A stretch of DNA of 40,819 nucleotides from an uncultured Gammaproteobacteria bacterium (GCA_913049815.1 CAJWYI010000008.1:1-40819); one strand, 5' to 3'; positions 7,167 to 16,631 are shown, counted from the first letter of the stretch. A program made the numbers and translations. The notes: generated by a model from the letters alone, not told the origin.

Positions 7167-9500
7167 ATGGCGAAACAAAACGGCGACAGACAGTTCACTT
7201 ACCAGATCCCCGACCGTTCCGAGATTATCCGATACGTGCTGGAATATGGCGAACCTGTTGCCTTTAAACGCCTAGCAAAGGAGCTGGGTATGGAGCTCCC
7301 TGGGGAGCGAGATGCCATTCGCTACCGACTTCGTGCAATGGTGCGTGACGGTGAGCTTGTTTCTGATCGCCGGAACCGTTACGCGATCGCAGATCACAGG
7401 ACGGAAACGCTGACAGGTCGAGTTGAGGCAACACTCGAAGGCTATGGTTTTGTCCTGATTGAAGGGCTTGAAGACGATATTTACCTCAACAAGCGTCAGA
7501 TGTCTGCGGTCACCCATGGTGATGAAGTGCAGATCAGACTGGTAGGAGAGGACCGTCGTGGACGCCCGCAGGGTGAAGTTGTGGAAGTCATCGCCCACGC
7601 CACGAGACAAGTCATTGGCCGATTGTACTTCGAGCGGCAGATGGGCTTTGTAGAACCGATGAACCCGAAGATTCATCACCGCTATCTTGCATCAGGGTTG
7701 CCACAAGAGAGGCATGATGGACAGGTGGTGATTCTGTCGGTGACTGAACATCCAACACAACACAAACTGCCTGCTGGCGACATTGTTGATGTGTTAGGGG
7801 ATCACCTGACGCCGGCACTTGAGGTTGAAGTGGCGATCCGAAACCATGAGCTGCCAGCGGAATGGCCGGATCAGGTACTTGCTGATTCAGATCGTGTGCC
7901 GGTGAAAATACCGAACAGTCAGATCAGTCAACGCGTCGACCTTCGAGCCCTACCCTTTGTCACTATCGATGGGGAAGACGCGCGCGACTTTGACGATGCT
8001 GTCTACTGTGAGGCTCGACCCCGAGGTGGCTATCGACTGCTGGTTGCGATCGCGGATGTGGCTCACTACGTGCATCCGAAATCCGCACTGGATCAGGAAG
8101 CCGCAAGGCGAGGAACGAGCGTTTACTTCCCCGGTCACGTCATCCCAATGTTACCGGAGGTGCTTTCTAACGGCTTGTGTTCTTTGCGACCTGATGAAGA
8201 TCGACTCGCATTGGTTTGCGACATGACGATCTCACAAATGGGAAAGTTGTCGGGATACCATTTTTCGGAGGCTGTGATTCGTTCGCGAGCTCGATTGACC
8301 TATACACAGGTAGCCGGTCTGCTGTCAGGTCAATCGCCGGTGGGGATGCCATATTTCAATACAAGGGATGCAGACCTGAATAGGCTGTATTCGTTGTACA
8401 AGTTGCTGCTTGATGAGCGGGGTCGTCGCGGGGCGCTCGAGTTTGATAGTACCGATATTGATTTCCGCTATAACGATGAGGGTCATATCGCAACCATTGA
8501 GCCTTCTGTGCGTAACGATGCTCATAGGATTATTGAGGAATGTATGTTGTGTGCCAATGTCGCGGCCGCCCGTCTATTGTCTCGTCAGGAGAGACCGGCG
8601 CTCTACCGTGTGCATGAACCTCCGGACGTTGATCGGAGCGAACAGCTACGAACTTTTCTGGCGTGTTTTGGCATTCAACTGACGTTCGGTGAGGAACCTC
8701 AACCATCAGACTTTCAGCGCGCAATCGACGCCGTCTCGCGGCTGAAGAACAGTCAGGTTCTCCAGACGGTGATTTTGCGTACGATGAATCAGGCGGTCTA
8801 TCAATCCAACAATCGAGGCCATTTTGGTTTGAATTATACGCGTTACGCGCACTTTACCTCGCCGATCAGGCGGTACCCGGATCTCCTCCTGCATCGGCTG
8901 ATTAAATCTCTGCTGGTGTCGGACAATGACTCACCGGTGCAACGAGTCGCGGGGCGAAAAGGGCATCGTCGAAGAGATGGTTACCCTTACGATGATGAGG
9001 CGATAGCTGTGCTTGGTGAACATTGTTCGTTCGCTGAACGTCGCGCAGAGTCTGCTGTGTATGAGGTGCTCGACTGGCTCAAGTGCGAGTATCTGAGTGA
9101 TCATCTCGGTGATGAATGTGATGGTGTGATTGCGGGGGTGACGCGCTTTGGACTGTTTGTTTTGCTGGCAGACAAACATATTGAAGGGTTAGTGCATATT
9201 AGCGCGCTGCAAGGGGATTACTACCGATACGACGCTGATAATCAGTCATTGATAGGTGACCGGACGGGTCGAGAGTACGGGATCGGTGATCCGGTGGTAG
9301 TGCAACTCGCGAGAATCGATAGTGATGAGCGGCGAATCGATCTTGAACTCATTAGCCATGCTCCTCTTAAGGGACGTCGTCGCGGGCAGGCGACAAACGC
9401 TCGTAATGAGAAGAAAGGTCGAGGCGCATCCGCGCGCCGTACCGGTCGGGATCGACGGCGTTCGTCGGGAGGAAATTCAAAAGGTAGGCGACGTCGATGA
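7167..9500 (+). CDS. rnr: Ribonuclease R
   Basis: RNase R is a processive 3'-5' exoribonuclease that degrades structured RNA and takes part in tmRNA-linked decay. The 777-residue product has an N-terminal helix-turn-helix-like part, cold-shock domains (LTGRVEATLEGYGFV near residue 80), the RNB catalytic domain with IDGEDARDFDDAV, whose aspartates bind Mg2+, an S1 domain (DGVIAGVTRFGLFVLL), and a very basic Arg/Lys/Gly tail. I choose ATG 7167 (MAKQNGDR) rather than the in-frame TTG at 7137. The leader shows only a weak AGG. TATGAT at 7155-7160 could be a -10 box very close to the start, but no -35 supports it. Confidence 0.96.
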   Translation: MAKQNGDRQFTYQIPDRSEIIRYVLEYGEPVAFKRLAKELGMELPGERDAIRYRLRAMVRDGELVSDRRNRYAIADHRTETLTGRVEATLEGYGFVLIEGLEDDIYLNKRQMSAVTHGDEVQIRLVGEDRRGRPQGEVVEVIAHATRQVIGRLYFERQMGFVEPMNPKIHHRYLASGLPQERHDGQVVILSVTEHPTQHKLPAGDIVDVLGDHLTPALEVEVAIRNHELPAEWPDQVLADSDRVPVKIPNSQISQRVDLRALPFVTIDGEDARDFDDAVYCEARPRGGYRLLVAIADVAHYVHPKSALDQEAARRGTSVYFPGHVIPMLPEVLSNGLCSLRPDEDRLALVCDMTISQMGKLSGYHFSEAVIRSRARLTYTQVAGLLSGQSPVGMPYFNTRDADLNRLYSLYKLLLDERGRRGALEFDSTDIDFRYNDEGHIATIEPSVRNDAHRIIEECMLCANVAAARLLSRQERPALYRVHEPPDVDRSEQLRTFLACFGIQLTFGEEPQPSDFQRAIDAVSRLKNSQVLQTVILRTMNQAVYQSNNRGHFGLNYTRYAHFTSPIRRYPDLLLHRLIKSLLVSDNDSPVQRVAGRKGHRRRDGYPYDDEAIAVLGEHCSFAERRAESAVYEVLDWLKCEYLSDHLGDECDGVIAGVTRFGLFVLLADKHIEGLVHISALQGDYYRYDADNQSLIGDRTGREYGIGDPVVVQLARIDSDERRIDLELISHAPLKGRRRGQATNARNEKKGRGASARRTGRDRRRSSGGNSKGRRRR

Positions 9501-10228
9501 GCATGCTGTTTGGCGTTAATGTTGTCCAGGCACGGCTGAAGTCGGGCAAACACGGTATTCTCGAGATGCTCGTGCGTCGTGGTGCTCGATCCTCAAGGTT
9601 ACAGAAGGTCGTAGCGCAGGCTGAACGTCTGTCGATACCGATCCGAATGATAGATGCTGCAGCGTTGGATGAACTGACCGATACCAACCACCAAGGTATT
9701 GGTTTGTCGGTAGAATCGGTTCCGAATATTTCAGAGAAGGAACTGGACGAACTGGCCGATTCACCCAATGTACTGTTTCTCGTTCTCGATGGTGTTACGG
9801 ATCCGCGTAATCTGGGCGCTTGTCTCCGAAGTGCCGCGACACTAGGCGTGACGGCCGTGATAATTCCGAAAGACCGATCTGCGTCGGTCACTGATGCCGC
9901 CAGCAAGGCTGCCAGCGGGGCAGATCAACAGATTCCACTGGTGGTCGTCACCAACCTGTCTAGATGTCTCCGAAGACTTGCTGAGCGGGGAGTCTGGATA
10001 GTCGGGACGGTGCTGGACGGTGACACAGAGATTGCCAACGTCGACCTGACGGGCCGTATTGCCATGGTGATGGGATCTGAGGGACGGGGAATTCGTCAAA
10101 AGTCCCGTCAACACTGTGATCATCTGGCGATGATCCCGATGGTCATTGATACGTTTGGGTTCAATGTCTCGGTGGCCACTGGTATTTGTCTGTACGAAGC
10201 ACATCGCCAAAGACATATCGGGTGTTGA
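9497..10228 (+). CDS. rlmB: 23S rRNA (guanosine-2'-O-)-methyltransferase RlmB
   Basis: A SPOUT-family methyltransferase that modifies G2251 in the peptidyl-transferase loop of 23S rRNA. The 243-residue product starts with the substrate-binding domain (MSMLFGVNVVQARLK). It has the three SPOUT signatures: LDGVTDPRNLGACLRSA, MVMGSEGRGIRQKS, and a final FGFNVSVATGICLYEAHR, where the family more often has LNVSVA. The start ATG overlaps the rnr stop (ATGA), so translation is probably coupled, as in other gammaproteobacteria with rnr-rlmB. Confidence 0.95.
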   Translation: MSMLFGVNVVQARLKSGKHGILEMLVRRGARSSRLQKVVAQAERLSIPIRMIDAAALDELTDTNHQGIGLSVESVPNISEKELDELADSPNVLFLVLDGVTDPRNLGACLRSAATLGVTAVIIPKDRSASVTDAASKAASGADQQIPLVVVTNLSRCLRRLAERGVWIVGTVLDGDTEIANVDLTGRIAMVMGSEGRGIRQKSRQHCDHLAMIPMVIDTFGFNVSVATGICLYEAHRQRHIGC

Positions 10229-10258
10229 GCACTGTGGTGCACGATTGAGGTGACTACG

Positions 10259-10287
10259 TTGTATTGGTGGCCTCTTTTCACTAGAAT
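10259..10287 (+). promoter_or_regulatory. Likely sigma-70 promoter for the rpsF operon
   Basis: TTGTAT (10259-10264), a 17-base spacer and TAGAAT (10282-10287) match a sigma-70 promoter well. It lies in the 200-base gap between rlmB and rpsF and would give a leader of about 135 nt. The leader contains a possible stem TTGCTTC/GAGGCAA (10376-10382 with 10404-10410, one G-U pair) directly before the ribosome site. In many bacteria this leader is where S6 and S18 bind their own mRNA; I cannot confirm the conserved fold here. Confidence 0.55.
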
Positions 10288-10429
10288 CCGCTGTCCGTAT
10301 ATTACCAGCAATGCGTATACAGGTAGATGAGCCAGATGGCTAAGTAGCCAAAAGCCTGGCGCAGACAAATACTCCTTGCTTCACCTGTCTTGATTTAAAC
10401 GGGGAGGCAAATTCCGAGAGGAGCCGCAG

Positions 10430-10897
10430 ATGCGACACTACGAAATAGTGTTCTTGGTGCATCCTGATCAAAGCGAACAGGTCGCCGGAATGATCCAACG
10501 ATATTCCAATATCATCACAAGCGGTGGTGGTTTTGTGCACCGGGTTGAGGACTGGGGGCGACGTCAGCTGGCGTTTCCTATTCAGAAGGTCCACAAAGCT
10601 CACTACATCCTGATGAATGTCGAGTGCAACAAGGAAGGCCTGGAAGAGATCAATACAGCCTTTCGTTTTAATGACGCTGTTCTGCGTAATCTGGTGATGT
10701 CCCGGAAGGGACCCGAAACGTCGGAGTCACCGATCATGAAAGAAGAGCGCGAGAGCAAAGAGAAAAAAGAGCAGGATGATGGTTCACGTTCGCGTGATCA
10801 GGGCGAAGGTCAAGAGCGAGAAAATCGTGATCAAGACAGCCGTCCTCATGACAATAGCGATCGAGACAATCAGCGGGACAGCGAAACCGTCGCGTAA
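10430..10897 (+). CDS. rpsF: Small ribosomal subunit protein S6
   Basis: S6 binds S18 on the platform of the 30S subunit. The conserved ferredoxin-like domain covers about residues 1-100 ([18 protein letters not shown], then [14 protein letters not shown] and [11 protein letters not shown]). The 155-residue protein carries a charged, low-complexity tail of about 55 residues made mainly of Glu, Asp, Arg, Ser and Gln. This is longer than the usual glutamate tail, which RimK extends in E. coli. GAGAGGAG stands before the ATG. It opens the rpsF-rpsR-DUF2232-rplI operon. Confidence 0.96.
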   Translation: MRHYEIVFLVHPDQSEQVAGMIQRYSNIITSGGGFVHRVEDWGRRQLAFPIQKVHKAHYILMNVECNKEGLEEINTAFRFNDAVLRNLVMSRKGPETSESPIMKEERESKEKKEQDDGSRSRDQGEGQERENRDQDSRPHDNSDRDNQRDSETVA

Positions 10898-10909
10898 GGA
10901 AAACAGCAC

Positions 10910-11140
10910 ATGTCATCATCATTTTATCGTCGTCGAAAATACTGCCGATTCACAGCAGAAGGGATCAAAGAAATTGATTACAAAGATATCGATCTCTTAA
11001 AACAGTACATTACTGAGACAGGCAAGATCGTGCCGAGTCGCATTACTGGAACCAAAGCCAAATATCAGAGACAGCTGGCACGCGCCGTCAAAAGGGCTAG
11101 GTTCCTGGCGTTGTTGCCATATTCCGACGCACACGATTGA
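10910..11140 (+). CDS. rpsR: Small ribosomal subunit protein S18
   Basis: S18 is a 76-residue basic protein that pairs with S6 on the 30S platform. The family features are present: [12 protein letters not shown] near the N-terminus, [17 protein letters not shown], and the RNA-binding end [21 protein letters not shown]. It starts 12 bases after rpsF. Length and sequence are typical. Confidence 0.97.
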   Translation: MSSSFYRRRKYCRFTAEGIKEIDYKDIDLLKQYITETGKIVPSRITGTKAKYQRQLARAVKRARFLALLPYSDAHD

Positions 11141-11167
11141 GCTACGGCCGGAATGGCGGCTTGAAGA

Positions 11168-12010
11168 ATGCGCGTGCTAGCAGAACGGGTCATGATGGGC
11201 CCGCGTCATGCGATTGTACTGACGGTCGCGTTGAACGCTATTCCGCTCGTGCAATTTCTGGGGATCGCTCTGATCGCGCTTGTCGTGCTGCGGCAGGGGG
11301 CTCAGGGTGGACTGATGGTTGCTGGCTGGAGTCTGCTGCCACTGGGTTTGTGGTCAATGTTCCTGGCAGGCCCCCCCATTTCGATACAACTACTGATGAT
11401 CATGATCATTGGGGCACTCGTATTGAGAGAGACGAGCTCCTGGCGAGTCATCACGGTTGTTGCGATTATTCACGGGATCTTATTGACCATCATTATCGAT
11501 CTATTCGCGGCAGAGTGGTTTCGTCAGATAACGGAACCGGCCGTTTTGTTCCAGGAACAGTTAGCACCAGAAGGCGTGACGAGAAGACAGTTGTATGTCA
11601 GCACATTGGCCTGGATTGGTGCGTTTCACGCACTGATGTTTATCAGTCTGATGATGCTGGCGCGCTGGTGGCAGAGCACGCTCTACAACCCTCTGGCGTT
11701 TGGTCGAGAGATGCGAGGACTGCGGTTGTCACCGATATTTGTGCTGGGGCTGATTGTTGCCGCCCTGCTGTGCATTCTGGTAGGCAGTCCCGAGACGATC
11801 GTGATTCTGTTCGTCCCGTTGCTGGTATCAGGGCTCGCATTGATTCACTGGCTGGTCGCAGATCGCGAACTTGGGGCGGGACCCCTGGTGGCGATATATC
11901 TGGTTCTTCTGGTGGTGAATCAGGTGATTATTCCACTGGTCTTGTTGTTGAGCCTGCTGGATAGCAGTTTTGACCTGAGGAAAAAATTGGCCGCGGAACA
12001 CAACGATTAA
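11168..12010 (+). CDS. Multi-pass membrane protein, DUF2232 type
   Basis: A 280-residue hydrophobic protein with about eight predicted membrane segments, for example IVLTVALNAIPLVQFLGIAL, LSPIFVLGLIVAALLCIL and IYLVLLVVNQVIIPLVLLL. It ends in the charged tail RKKLAAEHND. An uncharacterised membrane protein of this type sits between rpsR and rplI in Pseudomonas and relatives, and that position is the main basis for the call. Its function is unknown. The start at 11168 has a poor ribosome site, so the ATG at 11192 (MMGPRHA) is a possible alternative. Confidence 0.8.
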   Translation: MRVLAERVMMGPRHAIVLTVALNAIPLVQFLGIALIALVVLRQGAQGGLMVAGWSLLPLGLWSMFLAGPPISIQLLMIMIIGALVLRETSSWRVITVVAIIHGILLTIIIDLFAAEWFRQITEPAVLFQEQLAPEGVTRRQLYVSTLAWIGAFHALMFISLMMLARWWQSTLYNPLAFGREMRGLRLSPIFVLGLIVAALLCILVGSPETIVILFVPLLVSGLALIHWLVADRELGAGPLVAIYLVLLVVNQVIIPLVLLLSLLDSSFDLRKKLAAEHND

Positions 12011-12075
12011 TCGTGACGTCAGTGAATCGCGAACATTCGAAATTAAAGCACTCATGGAATAGATGAGGTATTGAT

Positions 12076-12525
12076 ATGCAGGTTATCCTACTTGAGAAGA
12101 TCGCAAACCTTGGTGATCTGGGTGATCAGGTCTCAGTGAAATCAGGTTACGGCAGGAATTACCTTGTGCCCCAAAACAAGGCCGTACCGGCGACCGCCGA
12201 AAACATTGCACAGTTTGAAGAGCGTCGTGCAGAATTGGAGCGAACCTCCAATGAACGCCTTGGCGAAGCGCAAAGCCGAGCCGATAAGATCAGTGGTACG
12301 CAGGTCACCATTACCTCAAAGGCTGGCGAAGAGGGTAAGTTGTTTGGCTCGATTACGGTGCGTGACATCGCGGAAGCTGCTGGCCGTCGAGACATCCGTC
12401 TGGACAAAAGTGAAATTTTGTTGCCTGATGGACCACTGCGAACCCTGGGCGAGTACGACGTTGACACAAAACTGCATCCGGAGGTGATCGCAACCCTGAA
12501 GGTCACAGTGATTGCCGAACAATAG
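12076..12525 (+). CDS. rplI: Large ribosomal subunit protein L9
   Basis: L9 is a two-domain protein near the L1 stalk base that helps maintain reading frame. The 149-residue product has the N-terminal 23S-binding domain [19 protein letters not shown] with [15 protein letters not shown], a long connecting helix (about 40-75), and a C-terminal domain with [15 protein letters not shown]. Length is standard. It closes the ribosomal protein operon. Confidence 0.97.
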   Translation: MQVILLEKIANLGDLGDQVSVKSGYGRNYLVPQNKAVPATAENIAQFEERRAELERTSNERLGEAQSRADKISGTQVTITSKAGEEGKLFGSITVRDIAEAAGRRDIRLDKSEILLPDGPLRTLGEYDVDTKLHPEVIATLKVTVIAEQ

Positions 12526-12557
12526 TAGGCGACCGCACCCGTTTCATCGGTCAACCT

Positions 12558-12620
12558 GTCCGAACTGTGGAGTTTACAGACAGAATCTGGGCTAAGCCCG
12601 ATTCTATCGACAGCTCGGAC
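12558..12620 (+). repeat. Structured element between rplI and dnaB: nested inverted repeats
   Basis: An outer stem GTCCGA/TCGGAC (12558-12563 with 12615-12620) encloses two hairpins. One is CTGT/ACAG (12565-12568 with 12576-12579, seven-base loop). The other is AGAATC plus GGGC paired with GCCC plus GATTCT (12582-12605, one bulged T, loop TAA). The second hairpin has ten pairs. No T-run follows it, so a simple terminator is unlikely. The 250-base gap also serves as the dnaB leader. Role unknown. Confidence 0.45.
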
Positions 12621-12776
12621 TGGCATTCTGTGAGAATCTTGTGGACGGCGTGGATTCCATTCATTCAAGATGAATTTTATCGTCAGCGATGCTGCGCTGC
12701 ATGACGAATTGATTTATCTTTAATCTCCCATCACACGTTACTGGTGCCGGGTTCGGTTTGGTTCGGATGATTCCTT

Positions 12777-14153
12777 TTGGCGACTGCTCCTGACGACAAC
12801 GCAACGACCTTGTTAAAGGTTCCACCACACTCGGTTGAGGCGGAGTGTTCTGTGCTGGGTGGGCTGATGTTGGATGATTCTGCCTGGGACACCGTTGCCG
12901 CACTCTTGATTGACAGTGATTTCTACCGTGCGGAACACAAAGAGATCTTCCGGTGTATGGGCAACCTCGCAGAGCTGAATAAGCCACTGGATATTGTGAC
13001 GCTAGCTGAAGCTTTGGATGCGGTGGGCGAACTTGACCGTATTGGTGGTATCGCATATCTATCTGAATTGGCCAACAGCACACCGTCCGCCAGCAACGTG
13101 GCTGCCTATGCGGAAATCGTCTCAGAACGGGCGACCATGCGACAGTTGATCGGGGTGGCCAATGAAATTGCAGACAGTGCATTTACGCCACAGGGGCGAT
13201 CATCAGCGGATTTGATCGATCTGGCAGAATCTCGCGTGTTTGCCATATCCGATGAACGTCCGAGCACGGGTGGCCCACAGAGTATCCGTCCACTGCTTGC
13301 CAAAGCGGTGGAACGCATTGATGAGCTCTTCGAGAATAAGGGGGCGCTCACTGGTCTCAGCACGGGATTCCGAGATATCGATGATCTTACTCAGGGCCTG
13401 CAGCGCGGCGATCTTGTTGTCGTGGCTGGCCGACCCTCCATGGGTAAGACAAGTTTCGCTATGAATATCGCCGAGAGCATCGCGATCGCCGAAGAGCTGC
13501 CAGTTCTCGTTTTCAGTATGGAGATGCCTGCCGACTCGTTGATACTGCGTATGCTGTCATCATTGGGGAAGATTGATCAAAGCAAGATACGAAGCGGACA
13601 GCTTGCGGACGAAGACTGGCCACGATTGACCTCTGCAGTCACATTGTTGACTGACCAGCGCTTGTATATCGATGACACCGCAGCGCTAACCCCAAACGAG
13701 GTCCGTTCGCGTGCACGACGGGTCGCGCGCGAGTATGGCGAGTTGGGTTTGATCGTAGTGGACTACATTCAACTAATGCGTGTTGCAGGGACGGCAGAAA
13801 ACCGGACTGGAGAAATCTCGGAAATCTCACGATCCCTTAAAGGTATTGCGAAAGAGTTCAATTGTCCATTGATCGCGTTGTCACAACTCAATCGCAGCCT
13901 TGAACAGCGACCAGACAAGCGCCCGATCATGTCGGACCTGCGCGAGTCTGGAGCGATTGAGCAGGATGCAGATGTGATCTTCGCGATCTACCGCGATGAG
14001 GTCTACCATGAAGATGGTGAGACGGGTGTTGCAGAAGTGATTACGCTGAAACAACGTAACGGACCAATCGGTAAACGTCGTGTCTCGTTTCAAGGCCAGT
14101 TCACGCGATTTGAGGATCTGGCTCACGACTACCAGAACGACTATCCGGTCTGA
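12777..14153 (+). CDS. dnaB: Replicative DNA helicase DnaB
   Basis: Hexameric 5'-3' helicase of the replication fork. The 458-residue product has the N-terminal DnaG-interacting domain (PHSVEAECSVLGGLMLDD) and a RecA-like motor with Walker A GRPSMGKTS from residue 218, Walker B LIVVDYIQLM and the loop LRESGAIEQDADVI. An in-frame TGA lies immediately upstream at 12768-12770, and no ATG or GTG precedes the conserved N-terminus. The TTG at 12777 is therefore the only reasonable start, with weak ribosome-site support. It is usually followed by alr, as here. Confidence 0.96.
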   Translation: MATAPDDNATTLLKVPPHSVEAECSVLGGLMLDDSAWDTVAALLIDSDFYRAEHKEIFRCMGNLAELNKPLDIVTLAEALDAVGELDRIGGIAYLSELANSTPSASNVAAYAEIVSERATMRQLIGVANEIADSAFTPQGRSSADLIDLAESRVFAISDERPSTGGPQSIRPLLAKAVERIDELFENKGALTGLSTGFRDIDDLTQGLQRGDLVVVAGRPSMGKTSFAMNIAESIAIAEELPVLVFSMEMPADSLILRMLSSLGKIDQSKIRSGQLADEDWPRLTSAVTLLTDQRLYIDDTAALTPNEVRSRARRVAREYGELGLIVVDYIQLMRVAGTAENRTGEISEISRSLKGIAKEFNCPLIALSQLNRSLEQRPDKRPIMSDLRESGAIEQDADVIFAIYRDEVYHEDGETGVAEVITLKQRNGPIGKRRVSFQGQFTRFEDLAHDYQNDYPV

Positions 14154-14182
14154 CAGGAGAATGACCAGACAGTGAATCGCTA

Positions 14183-15247
14183 ATGTCGAACGATGCCAAA
14201 GTCCTGCAGCGAAACGGACCGGTCGCGCATATTGATCTGGCTTCGATTGTGCACAATTGTCGGGTTGTCCGAGATGCAGCGCCCAATAGCCAGATAATGG
14301 CAGTGATCAAGGCGGACGCCTATGGCCACGGTCTGGGCCAGGTAGCCAGAACGTTATCGCCCCATGTAGATGCACTGGCGGTGGCGCGTGTTACGGAAGC
14401 CTGCGAGTTGCGGGATGTTGGTATTGAGGATGCCATCATTGTTCTTCAGGGATTTGCTTCGAGGTCAGAGCTGGATCAATGTATTGAGGGGGGATTTCTT
14501 CCCGTGATTCATTCGGACGCACAGGTTGGAATGATGTTGACCGAGCCTGAATACCCTGTCTGGCTGAAGGTCGATACCGGGATGCATCGATTGGGGCTAA
14601 GACCTTCCCAGTTGATGGAGGTTTGTCCGCAGCTCAATGTGATTGGCGTGATGAGCCACCTTGCCAACTCAGATCAACCAGATCATCCCCTGAATGCAGC
14701 TCAACTCGAGGCGGTTCAATCCTGCACCGAAGGACTGCCATACCCACTGAGCCTAGCGAATTCAGGGGCAGTACTATCGATGCCTGATTGTCATCTCGAT
14801 TGGGTTAGGCCTGGCGTCATGTTGTTTGGGTCATCTGCGGACGGTCGTCAAGACGACCGTCTTCGAGAGAGCATGTCTCTCAGCGCTCCTATCCTCTCGG
14901 TTCAGCTGCTCGACGAAGGTGATAGGGTCGGATATGGCAGCACATGGACAGCGGAGGAACGGTGTAGGATCGCTGTGGTTGGCGTAGGCTACGCAGATGG
15001 CTATCCACGAGAAATCAGTCACGCGGAAGTACAGACACATTTGGGCAGGAGGACGGTCGTTGGTCGAGTCTCGATGGACATGCTAACTATTCTACTAAGG
15101 GACGACGATGCGTTTAAGGTCGGGGATCGTGTGACGCTGTGGGGCGAGGGTCTCAGTATCAGCCAGGTAGCGATGTGGGCAGGAACAATTCCTTATACGC
15201 TTATGACAGGTCTGGCGGGACGCGTTCATCGGGAATATGCTGACTGA
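14183..15247 (+). CDS. alr: Alanine racemase
   Basis: PLP-dependent interconversion of L- and D-alanine for peptidoglycan. The 354-residue protein has the PLP lysine in VIKADAYGHG (K43) and the second catalytic base Tyr251 in VGYGSTW. VGYADGYPR and GRVSMDM follow in the C-terminal barrel. The usual size is about 360. It follows dnaB by 29 bases, and radA starts 10 bases after its stop. Since dnaB-alr is a common pair, this is probably the housekeeping racemase. Confidence 0.95.
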   Translation: MSNDAKVLQRNGPVAHIDLASIVHNCRVVRDAAPNSQIMAVIKADAYGHGLGQVARTLSPHVDALAVARVTEACELRDVGIEDAIIVLQGFASRSELDQCIEGGFLPVIHSDAQVGMMLTEPEYPVWLKVDTGMHRLGLRPSQLMEVCPQLNVIGVMSHLANSDQPDHPLNAAQLEAVQSCTEGLPYPLSLANSGAVLSMPDCHLDWVRPGVMLFGSSADGRQDDRLRESMSLSAPILSVQLLDEGDRVGYGSTWTAEERCRIAVVGVGYADGYPREISHAEVQTHLGRRTVVGRVSMDMLTILLRDDDAFKVGDRVTLWGEGLSISQVAMWAGTIPYTLMTGLAGRVHREYAD

Positions 15248-15257
15248 TGGCTTGCCT

Positions 15258-16631
15258 GTGGCTAAAGTAAAGACGATCTATGTCTGCACAGAGTGTGGCG
15301 CTGAACATGCGAAATGGCAGGGTCAGTGCAATGATTGTGGTGCTTGGAACACACTGAAGTCGTTTAGTACCGGGCCAGCCTCTCGATCACGTATTCATCC
15401 AGCAGGTGGTTATACCGGACAACACGAACCGCCAAAACCTCTCGCGGACGTCGACACTCGTTCAGTACCCCGGATCGACACGCGCTCAGCGGAGCTGGAT
15501 CGTGTTCTGGGAGGGGGGTTGGTTCCGGGCTCGGCGGTCCTGATTGGTGGCGAGCCTGGCGCGGGCAAAAGTACACTGCTGATTCAGACGTTGTGTCGAC
15601 TGGCAGAAGACCATCGCGCATTGTATGTCACTGGGGAGGAGAGCCTCGCACAACTGGCGATGCGAGCATCCCGGCTTCAGCTACCTCAAGAAAAGCTGCA
15701 CGTGATGGCACAGACCAGCGTGGAAACGATCACGACTTACTGGCGTGACTATGATCCAACGTTGGTGGTGGTCGATTCAATTCAGGTGATGCAGGCTGAC
15801 CATGTTGATTCAGCGCCTGGTGGTGTAGCGCAGGTCAGAGAATCTGCCGCCGCATTGATTCGCCTGGCAAAACAGACAGACACGGTGCTCATCCTGGTCG
15901 GACATGTCACGAAAGATGGCAATCTGGCAGGACCTAGGGTGCTCGAACATATGATCGATTGTTTTGTCATGCTGGAGGGCGATCCTGATTCTCGGTATCG
16001 CACCTTACGCGGCAACAAAAATCGTTTTGGTGCTGTGAATGAGTTAGGTGTCTTCGCAATGACTGACAAGGGTTTGATGGAAGTCAGTAATCCATCTGCC
16101 ATATTCCTGAACCGGTCCGAAGAGGACACGACGGGAAGTGTCGTCATGGTGGTATGGGAAGGGACAAGGCCGCTGCTCGTCGAAGCACAGGCACTGGTTG
16201 ATCAGGGCGCTGCGGGTCATCCAAGACGAGTAGCGGTCGGTTTTGAAACCAACCGATTGGCGATGCTTTTAGCAGTATTGCATCGGCATGGGGGTTTGCA
16301 GTTGTCGGATCAGGATGTTTTTGTCAATGCAGTGGGCGGCATTCGCGTCGGGGAGACGAGCAGCGACCTCGCCCTTCTGCTGGCTATCATTTCAAGTTTT
16401 CGGAACCGACCGCTGCCTCAGGATCTGGTTTGTTTTGGTGAGGTAGGCCTCTCTGGCGAAATTAGACCCGTGCCCAATGGCGTTGAACGGCTGCGCGAGG
16501 CGGCGAAACACGGTTTCAAGCGGTGCATTGTGCCCAAAGCCAACGTACCTAAAACGCCCATTGACGGGATGTGCGTCACGGGAGTCAGTAAACTGGTTGA
16601 AGCGCTGGACGTGCTCGACGAAGGTCGATAG
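15258..16631 (+). CDS. radA: DNA repair protein RadA (Sms)
   Basis: RadA is a RecA-like branch-migration helicase in recombinational repair. The zinc finger has C10, C13, C24 and C27 (CTECGAEHAKWQGQCNDC). Walker A is GGEPGAGKST, the signature NKNRFG follows, and the C-terminus is the Lon-like domain (VNAVGGIRVGETSSDLA). The frame is open back to 15237, but the GTG at 15258 gives the family N-terminus MAKVKTIYVC with about 457 residues and avoids overlapping alr. This is a standard housekeeping gene. Confidence 0.95.
   Translation: MAKVKTIYVCTECGAEHAKWQGQCNDCGAWNTLKSFSTGPASRSRIHPAGGYTGQHEPPKPLADVDTRSVPRIDTRSAELDRVLGGGLVPGSAVLIGGEPGAGKSTLLIQTLCRLAEDHRALYVTGEESLAQLAMRASRLQLPQEKLHVMAQTSVETITTYWRDYDPTLVVVDSIQVMQADHVDSAPGGVAQVRESAAALIRLAKQTDTVLILVGHVTKDGNLAGPRVLEHMIDCFVMLEGDPDSRYRTLRGNKNRFGAVNELGVFAMTDKGLMEVSNPSAIFLNRSEEDTTGSVVMVVWEGTRPLLVEAQALVDQGAAGHPRRVAVGFETNRLAMLLAVLHRHGGLQLSDQDVFVNAVGGIRVGETSSDLALLLAIISSFRNRPLPQDLVCFGEVGLSGEIRPVPNGVERLREAAKHGFKRCIVPKANVPKTPIDGMCVTGVSKLVEALDVLDEGR

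Noticed and set aside
7135-7167. Possible leaderless rnr transcript from TATGAT at 7155-7160
   Set aside because: The -10-like hexamer would place the start of RNA at the ATG, but the sequence 17 bases upstream (GCATTT) does not resemble a -35 box.
11137-11964. 275-residue plus-strand frame overlapping the DUF2232 gene
   Set aside because: It reads Asp/Arg/Gly/Ser-rich sequence with no membrane segments and lies in a different frame from a hydrophobic protein found at this locus in relatives; it is a shadow.
12159-12668. 169-residue minus-strand frame opposite rplI
   Set aside because: Ser/Arg-rich, antisense to a ribosomal protein gene and without any family signature.
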